This document shows positions 13,457 to 17,756 of a stretch of 17,756 bases of DNA, piece after piece. A model generated the notes under the pieces. The model ran no database searches, was not told the origin of the DNA, and saw only the letters and a list, made by a program, of their open reading frames with translations. Source of the DNA: JBMNNS01 sp050942625 (GTDB taxonomy: Bacteria > Bacillota > Dethiobacteria > DTU022 > UBA8154); assembly GCA_050942625.1 (NCBI GenBank), contig JBMNNS010000032.1:1-17756 (forward strand), in the 5' to 3' direction. A program made the translations under genes and the position numbers. Positions within the stretch are counted from its first letter, which is position 1. Each line of letters opens with the position of its first letter.

Positions 13457-14474
13457 GGTTAGAACACTGTTCTTCTGGCCAAACAACAGAATAGGGTTCC
13501 TGCAGGATAATGTGCAGAATATTGGTATCCGGCGGTCTTTGCTTTAAATTTAAGAAAACCCTGGGTACAATGCGGGCATGAAGGGAAAAATAGTTTTCTG
13601 CTTCCCCCGTTGGGGCAAAATAAAGGCCCATGTTGAAGCTATAAATGTTTTGGGAGTCGAGGTACTTAAAAAGGCGCGCTAAGCCTTCCACCAGATCATT
13701 GATCCCTTCTTCCTGAAGGTCATGGATGGTGTGTAGCTGCGGGAAAACAACCATATATTCCCCCAGGACGCCAAGAGGAGCGTAAGGGATAAGCCAGTAA
13801 CCCCGGCCCAATTTGGCGACGAATCTTTCGCCTCTTTTTTCTTCTTCTCTGCAAAGTTCCTCCCAGTAGTTTTTGCCACGGCTCCGGTAATATTCTTTAC
13901 TACTTTCCAGGTTTTTGCGTAAAAGGTTCCCAGGATGATCAGTAATGATGACCTGTTGGTGAGGGTGAGTAAGACCCCCACCGGAGGGATGCATATAGTT
14001 CCAGGCAATAATGTTATAAGGTAGTTCTTGATCCTTTTTGGCAACAAGACGACAAAAATCAAGGCCTGCCTGAAAAGAATCCTTTAAAAGCGGAATGGTA
14101 AATTCCTTTAAGGTGACAAGATGTTTTGGCCCCATGATCGTCAGGGCACTGTACTGGTCATAAGGGGCAATATTGGAAATGACCCTTACCTGACCCCTTT
14201 TCAGGAATCCTTCCTCGATTAGTTCTGGAGGAAATCTTGGTGTTACTTTTTCAATATTTTCTGGGCAGAAAGGGCAAAACTGGCGGGATTCCGGGGTATC
14301 TAAAAGGGAAAAATCTTCTTTTTCCACCCTGATCATTGCGCCAAAATGGGCCAATCTTCTAGTTTCCTGGGTCAAGGGGTCATAGCGGATCTCTGTTTCT
14401 ATGTTTGTTCTTTGATAATTTTGGCGTGGATCAAGTATAGTTGTGACAACTGTCTTGCTGGTAAATTCAGGCAT
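13434..14474 (-). CDS. GalT-like HIT-superfamily nucleotidyltransferase, substrate unknown
   Basis: 346 residues, cytosolic, with the galactose-1-phosphate uridylyltransferase fold. A zinc-type pair, CPFC (Cys67, Cys70), is followed by FPPELIEEGF, ISNIAPYDQYSALTIMGPKH (the FP.Y.....I...H segment of GalT), and SGGGLTHPHQQ, in which His170 and His172 correspond to the active-site HPH; the second is normally the nucleotidylated residue. LIPYAPLGVLGEYMVVFP and NMGLYF follow. No gal genes are nearby, so the sugar or nucleotide substrate is open; a phosphorylase or adenylyltransferase of the same fold is possible. ATG 14474 follows AAAGGAGG. The 3' end runs 23 bp into nadE. Confidence 0.75.
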   Translation of the reverse strand: MPEFTSKTVVTTILDPRQNYQRTNIETEIRYDPLTQETRRLAHFGAMIRVEKEDFSLLDTPESRQFCPFCPENIEKVTPRFPPELIEEGFLKRGQVRVISNIAPYDQYSALTIMGPKHLVTLKEFTIPLLKDSFQAGLDFCRLVAKKDQELPYNIIAWNYMHPSGGGLTHPHQQVIITDHPGNLLRKNLESSKEYYRSRGKNYWEELCREEEKRGERFVAKLGRGYWLIPYAPLGVLGEYMVVFPQLHTIHDLQEEGINDLVEGLARLFKYLDSQNIYSFNMGLYFAPTGEAENYFSLHARIVPRVFLNLKQRPPDTNILHIILQEPYSVVWPEEQCSNLKPFFEK

Positions 14475-14522
14475 AAGCAGCCTCCTTTTCCAATCTAGTT
14501 GTCTTTAATATATTCACCGCCA

Positions 14523-14538
14523 AAAGGAAAAATCCTTT
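14523..14538. repeat. Short inverted repeat in the divergent galT-like/tig intergenic region
   Basis: AAAGGA (14523-14528), AAAA, TCCTTT (14533-14538). It lies about 50 bp upstream of the galT-like start and could form part of that gene's control region or leader. No good minus-strand promoter was found around it; TATATT with a poor -35 is the closest. Confidence 0.4.
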
Positions 14539-14563
14539 AAAATAAATTAAAATATTTAAATTA

Positions 14564-14592
14564 TTGTCATCAAAGAAAAGTTATGATAAAAT
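14564..14592 (+). promoter_or_regulatory. Promoter of tig-clpP-clpX
   Basis: TTGTCA (14564-14569), a 17-bp spacer and TAAAAT (14587-14592) with TG at 14584-14585 (extended -10). The predicted start near 14599 leaves a leader of about 95 nt. No CtsR heptad pair or CIRCE palindrome is visible around it, so control by the vegetative sigma factor is the simplest reading. Confidence 0.7.
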
Positions 14593-14626
14593 GCTAGGGA
14601 AAAAGGTACCAATGCACTGTTTTTCA

Positions 14627-14659
14627 CCGCTTACTGCCCTGAGGGCGCCTTTTTAGCGG
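14627..14659 (+). promoter_or_regulatory. Nested hairpin in the tig leader
   Basis: The outer stem CCGCT (14627-14631) pairs with AGCGG (14655-14659). The inner stem GCCC (14636-14639) pairs with GGGC (14643-14646) around TGA. Five T follow the inner stem within the structure (14650-14654), so the inner stem alone could act as a weak terminator while the outer stem would mask the T-run. The ribosome binding site AGAAGGAGG begins 13 bases later. Confidence 0.4.
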
Positions 14660-14692
14660 GAGGTCAACTTTAGAAGGAGGTTAGCATAATAA

Positions 14693-16111
14693 TTGTATAA
14701 GTGGGAGAAAATAGACAGCAATAAAGTCTGCCTCGAAATCAAGATTCCAACGGAGGAAGTAAACAAAGCTCTGGAACAGGCCTACCGAAAAGTTGTAAAA
14801 AAGATTAATGTTCCCGGTTTCCGCAAGGGCAGGGTTCCCAGAAAGGTCCTGGAAACACGTTATGGACCACAAATTTTTAGTGAAGAAGCGTTGGAGATAC
14901 TCATTGATCCTGCCTACAGAAAAGCTATAAAGGAATGCCGCCTTGAGCCCATTAACCAGCCTGAAATGACAGAGCTGGAGATGATAGAAAAGGACAAACC
15001 TTTGGTTTTTAAAGTAAATGTGGAAGTGAAACCTGAGGTAAAGCTTGGCAATTACCTGGAAGGAATTACGGTGGAGTTAGAGAAACAGGAAGTAACAGAT
15101 GCAGACGTAGATCAATATCTTAATTCTTTGTTGGAACAGCATGCTCGTCTCGTTACCATAGAGGATGAAGATGCAAAACTCCAAAAAAAAGATATGGCCG
15201 TCATTGATTTTTCTGGTACAATTGATGGCGAACCTTTCGAGGGTGGGGAAGCAGAGGGTTATTCCCTGGAAATTGGTTCCGGTTCCTTTATTGAAGGATT
15301 TGAGGAGCAGTTGATCGGTGCCGCCAGGGGTGAAGAAAGAAAAATTCAGGCTACTTTCCCGGAAGACTATCACCAGCAAGAGTTGGCGGGCAAGGAAGCC
15401 GTTTTTCAGGTTACCGTCAAGGAGATCAAAAGGCCACGGCTGCCGGAACTCAATGATGAGTTTGTCCAGGAACTGACTGAGGAGTTTAATACCCTGGAAG
15501 AATTCAGGGCCGACATAGAAAAGAAACTACGGGAAAACCGTGAAGGTCGGGAAAAAGTTGCACTGGAAACCAAGGTTATAGAAAAGGTAGCCTCTTTGTG
15601 TGAAGTAGAAGTTCCTGAAGTATTGATAGAACGAGAAATAGATAGTGTGTTAGGTGAGTTTGACTATTATCTGCGTATGCAGGGACTTTCCTTGGAACAG
15701 TACGGACAAATGATAGAGGGGGGTCTTGAAAAGCTGAAGGAGGAGCGGCGTGAAGAGGCCAAAAAGAACGCCAAGGCTAATCTTGTCCTTGATGCCATTA
15801 TCAAGAAAGAAGGGATAGAGGCAACTGAGGAAGAGGTGGATGCCCAAATTCTTGAGATCATTTCAAGGCAACCTCAAAAAGTTGATCCGGATGAAATAAA
15901 AGAACAATTTGCCAAACAAGGACGCCTGGATGTTATAGAACATGAAATTCGTTATCGTAAGGTTATAGACTTCCTGGTCGAACGTGCAGAAAAAATTTAT
16001 ATTGAACCAAAAACCGAACAGGAAACCGGGCTGGCTGACCCGGTATCAACAGAAACTGCCGGGGGGGACCCGGTTGAAGAAAATGATTCAAATGACTCAG
16101 GGAACGGTTGA
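14693..16111 (+). CDS. tig: Trigger factor, ribosome-associated folding chaperone and peptidyl-prolyl isomerase
   Basis: Trigger factor binds the ribosome exit site and shields nascent chains. The protein has 472 residues. The ribosome-binding N-domain (about 1-110) carries the signature VPGFRKGRVPRKVLETRYG. The FKBP-like isomerase domain (about 150-245) reads KKDMAVIDFSGTIDGEPFEGG and GSGSFIEGFEEQLIGAARGE. The C-terminal substrate-binding helices follow, then a disordered acidic tail rich in E, D, N and G. The start is TTG 14693, 12 bases after AGAAGGAGG and directly after an in-frame TAA, so no earlier start is possible. The final six or so codons and the TGA come from the start of repeat copy B (about 16093), so the natural end was overwritten. 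It is the first gene of the tig-clpP-clpX unit. Confidence 0.95.
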   Translation: MYKWEKIDSNKVCLEIKIPTEEVNKALEQAYRKVVKKINVPGFRKGRVPRKVLETRYGPQIFSEEALEILIDPAYRKAIKECRLEPINQPEMTELEMIEKDKPLVFKVNVEVKPEVKLGNYLEGITVELEKQEVTDADVDQYLNSLLEQHARLVTIEDEDAKLQKKDMAVIDFSGTIDGEPFEGGEAEGYSLEIGSGSFIEGFEEQLIGAARGEERKIQATFPEDYHQQELAGKEAVFQVTVKEIKRPRLPELNDEFVQELTEEFNTLEEFRADIEKKLRENREGREKVALETKVIEKVASLCEVEVPEVLIEREIDSVLGEFDYYLRMQGLSLEQYGQMIEGGLEKLKEERREEAKKNAKANLVLDAIIKKEGIEATEEEVDAQILEIISRQPQKVDPDEIKEQFAKQGRLDVIEHEIRYRKVIDFLVERAEKIYIEPKTEQETGLADPVSTETAGGDPVEENDSNDSGNG

Positions 16112-16317
16112 GACCACTGAAAAAGTCCAAATTGTGTCATTCTGAAGTCCCAAATCATTCTGAAAGTCCCAAATTGTGTCATTCTGAATGAACGAAGTGA
16201 ATGAAGAATCTATTAAGCAGCTTAAAACCAAGATCCTTCGCTATCGCTCAGGATGACAATAGCGGCAGTTTGGATGACAATAGCGGCAGTATTGACAATA
16301 GCGGCAGTTTTTTAATA
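16093..16317. repeat. MITE-like repeat element, copy B, inverted relative to copy A
   Basis: The left end GGAACGGTTGAGACCACTG with AAAAAGTCC matches the right end of copy A read backwards. The core (16165-16258) is the reverse complement of 3781-3874 with about two differences and no indels. A unit starting GTCC(C)AAAT and ending CATTCTGAA occurs three times (about 16126-16187). Three units of about 21 bp containing GACAATAGCGGCAGT run to 16312. The second terminal inverted repeat present in copy A is absent here, so this copy is truncated on the clpP side. It fills nearly all of the tig-clpP gap and would be transcribed with the operon. Confidence 0.85.
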
Positions 16318-16355
16318 GCCAAGAGGTTAAGTATTAGATTAAGGAGAGGATTAGT

Positions 16356-16949
16356 ATGTTGATCCCAATGGTAGTAGAACAAACAAGTCGTGGCGAAAGA
16401 GCATATGATATTTATTCACGGCTTTTGAAAGACAGGATTGTTTTTATCGGTGGTTCTATAGATGATAATGTAGCCAATTTAGTGGTTGCTCAGATGCTTT
16501 TCTTAGAGTCGGAGGATCCCGAAAAAGATATTAACCTTTATATCAATTCTCCGGGGGGCATGATCTATGCAGGGCTGGCCATTTATGATACAATGCAGCA
16601 TATCAAACCCGACGTTGCTACCATCTGTGTTGGTTTGGCGGCAAGCATGGGGGCGGTCTTGCTCACTGCCGGGGCGAAAGGCAAGCGCTTTGCTTTGCCG
16701 AATTCCCGCATGATGATGCACCAGCCTCTCGGGGGGGCCCAGGGTCAAGCTGTGGATATCGAAATTCATGCCAAAGAGATACTCCGCATTAGGGAGCTGT
16801 TAAACAATATTCTGGCCCAGCATACCGGGCAACCTGTTGAACGCATAGCCAGGGACACTGACCGTGACTTTTATATGTCTGCTGAGGAGGCCAAGGAATA
16901 CGGGTTAATAGACTCCATCCTGGAACAAAGGGAATTAGTGAAGAGGTGA
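16356..16949 (+). CDS. clpP: ATP-dependent Clp protease proteolytic subunit
   Basis: ClpP forms the 14-subunit serine protease chamber that degrades proteins unfolded by ClpX or ClpC. The protein has 197 residues, the standard length. The catalytic triad is Ser97 in GLAASMGA, His122 in MMMHQPLGG and Asp171, the last aspartate of DTDRD, matching E. coli mature numbering. IYDTMQHIKPDVATICVG and EEAKEYGLID are further family marks. No propeptide of note precedes the conserved PMVVEQTSRGERAYDIYSRL start. ATG 16356 follows AAGGAGAGG. clpX starts 4 bp after the stop. The region just upstream is repeat copy B, so any original clpP promoter may have been displaced. Confidence 0.98.
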   Translation: MLIPMVVEQTSRGERAYDIYSRLLKDRIVFIGGSIDDNVANLVVAQMLFLESEDPEKDINLYINSPGGMIYAGLAIYDTMQHIKPDVATICVGLAASMGAVLLTAGAKGKRFALPNSRMMMHQPLGGAQGQAVDIEIHAKEILRIRELLNNILAQHTGQPVERIARDTDRDFYMSAEEAKEYGLIDSILEQRELVKR

Positions 16950-16953
16950 AATA

Positions 16954-17756
16954 ATGTTTAAGTTTAGCGATGAAAAGGGACAGTTAAAATGCTCTTTTTG
17001 CGGCAAAACTCAGGAACAGGTGCGCAAGCTGGTCGCCGGCCCTGGGGTCTATATTTGCGACGAATGTATTGAGCTTTGCAACGAGATTATTGAGGAGGAG
17101 ATGGACGAAGACCTTGATTTAAATCTTGTGGATCTGCCCAAACCCGCCGAAATTTATGAAGTACTCAACAAGTATGTCATTGGCCAGGAAAAGGCTAAAA
17201 AGGTGCTGTCCGTAGCTGTCTACAACCATTATAAGCGGGTGAATGCCGGGCAGAAAGTTGATGATGTTGAGCTGCAAAAGAGCAATATAGTTCTCATAGG
17301 GCCTACAGGGGTAGGAAAAACATTGCTGGCACAAACCCTGGCCCGGATCTTGAATGTTCCCTTTGCCATAGCTGACGCAACCTCACTGACAGAAGCAGGT
17401 TACGTGGGGGAAGATGTGGAAAATATCCTCCTGAAACTGATCCAGTCTGCCGACTATGATTTGGAAAAGGCGGAAAAGGGGATCGTCTATATTGATGAAT
17501 TTGACAAAATAGCCCGTAAAAGCGATAATCCCTCTATTACCAGGGATGTCTCCGGTGAAGGTGTACAACAGGCCTTATTAAAAATTCTGGAGGGGACTGT
17601 TGCCAGCGTGCCGCCACAGGGTGGACGCAAACATCCCCATCAAGAATTTATGCAGATCGATACCACAGACATTCTTTTCATTTGTGGGGGCGCTTTTGAT
17701 GGTCTGGAAAAAATTATACAAAAACGTATTGGGGCCGGTGGTATAGGTTTTGGTGC
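16954..17756 (+). CDS. clpX: ClpX, AAA+ unfoldase of the ClpXP protease, 3' end outside window
   Basis: ClpX recognises substrates, unfolds them with ATP and feeds them to ClpP. The first 267 codons are present and the frame is open to the window end. The N-terminal zinc-binding domain has Cys13 and Cys16 (CSFC) and Cys35 and Cys38 (CDEC). Walker A is GPTGVGKT at residues 116-123. Walker B ends in IDE at 180-182, within IVYIDEFDKIARK. NPSITRDVSGEGVQQALLK and VPPQGGRKHPHQEF (pore and adjacent loops) are canonical ClpX. ATG 16954 follows GAGGTG, four bases after clpP. Sensor 2 and the C-terminal part lie beyond the window. Confidence 0.97.
   Translation, partial: MFKFSDEKGQLKCSFCGKTQEQVRKLVAGPGVYICDECIELCNEIIEEEMDEDLDLNLVDLPKPAEIYEVLNKYVIGQEKAKKVLSVAVYNHYKRVNAGQKVDDVELQKSNIVLIGPTGVGKTLLAQTLARILNVPFAIADATSLTEAGYVGEDVENILLKLIQSADYDLEKAEKGIVYIDEFDKIARKSDNPSITRDVSGEGVQQALLKILEGTVASVPPQGGRKHPHQEFMQIDTTDILFICGGAFDGLEKIIQKRIGAGGIGFG

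Noticed and set aside
14627..14659. tig leader hairpin as a true terminator
   Set aside because: The inner stem is only four base pairs and the T-run is enclosed by the outer stem. I list it as a leader structure only.

Overview
The window looks like a chromosomal segment of an anaerobic, low-to-moderate GC Firmicute of the Clostridia. A Syntrophomonadaceae/Peptococcaceae-like organism is my best guess. The reasons are strong AGGAGG ribosome binding sites, frequent TTG/GTG starts, a PyrR-type attenuator, the trigger factor-clpP-clpX cluster, and interspersed repeats built on the motif GGTGACAGAGAACCGTC, which I recall from that group. The assignment rests on gene style, not on a marker gene.

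Layout from left to right. (1) 1-774: 3' part of a YyaL/DUF255-type gene. (2) 775-1185: a gene-free leader with a promoter candidate, a terminator-like hairpin and three further inverted repeats, ahead of a GPR1/FUN34/YaaH acetate-uptake transporter (1186-1767). (3) 1934-3682: a promoter, an unrecognised 195-residue protein, and type 2 isopentenyl-diphosphate isomerase (fni), overlapping by 23 bp. (4) 3637-4887: a mobile-DNA patch with a MITE-like repeat, a 21-bp tandem array, an 18-bp palindrome and a decayed IS1182-type transposase. (5) 5001-7224: phaE-phaC, the class III polyhydroxyalkanoate (PHA) synthase. (6) 7243-11773, minus strand: carAB with a complete PyrR attenuator. (7) 11952-13456: a TtcA-like PP-loop protein and NadE. 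(8) 13434-14474, minus strand: a GalT-like HIT-superfamily protein whose end overlaps nadE. (9) 14564-17756: tig-clpP-clpX, with a second, inverted copy of the repeat element between tig and clpP.

Functionally, the acetate transporter and PHA synthase suit an organism that handles short-chain acids and stores surplus acyl-CoA as polyester. carAB feeds carbamoyl phosphate to pyrimidine/arginine synthesis and should be switched off by PyrR with UMP. tig-clpP-clpX is the standard protein folding and degradation cluster.

The most notable points are these. CarA has glycine where the glutaminase nucleophile cysteine should be (GIGLGHQ instead of GICLGHQ), predicting an ammonia-dependent carbamoyl-phosphate synthetase. 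Two inverted copies of a repeat element share a 94-bp core with about two differences; each supplies the 3' end of the gene before it and each has expanded different internal short tandem repeats. The IS remnant carries a perfect TATAAT pointing at phaEC. I found no wholly new multi-gene system such as a defence island, CRISPR array or secondary-metabolite cluster.
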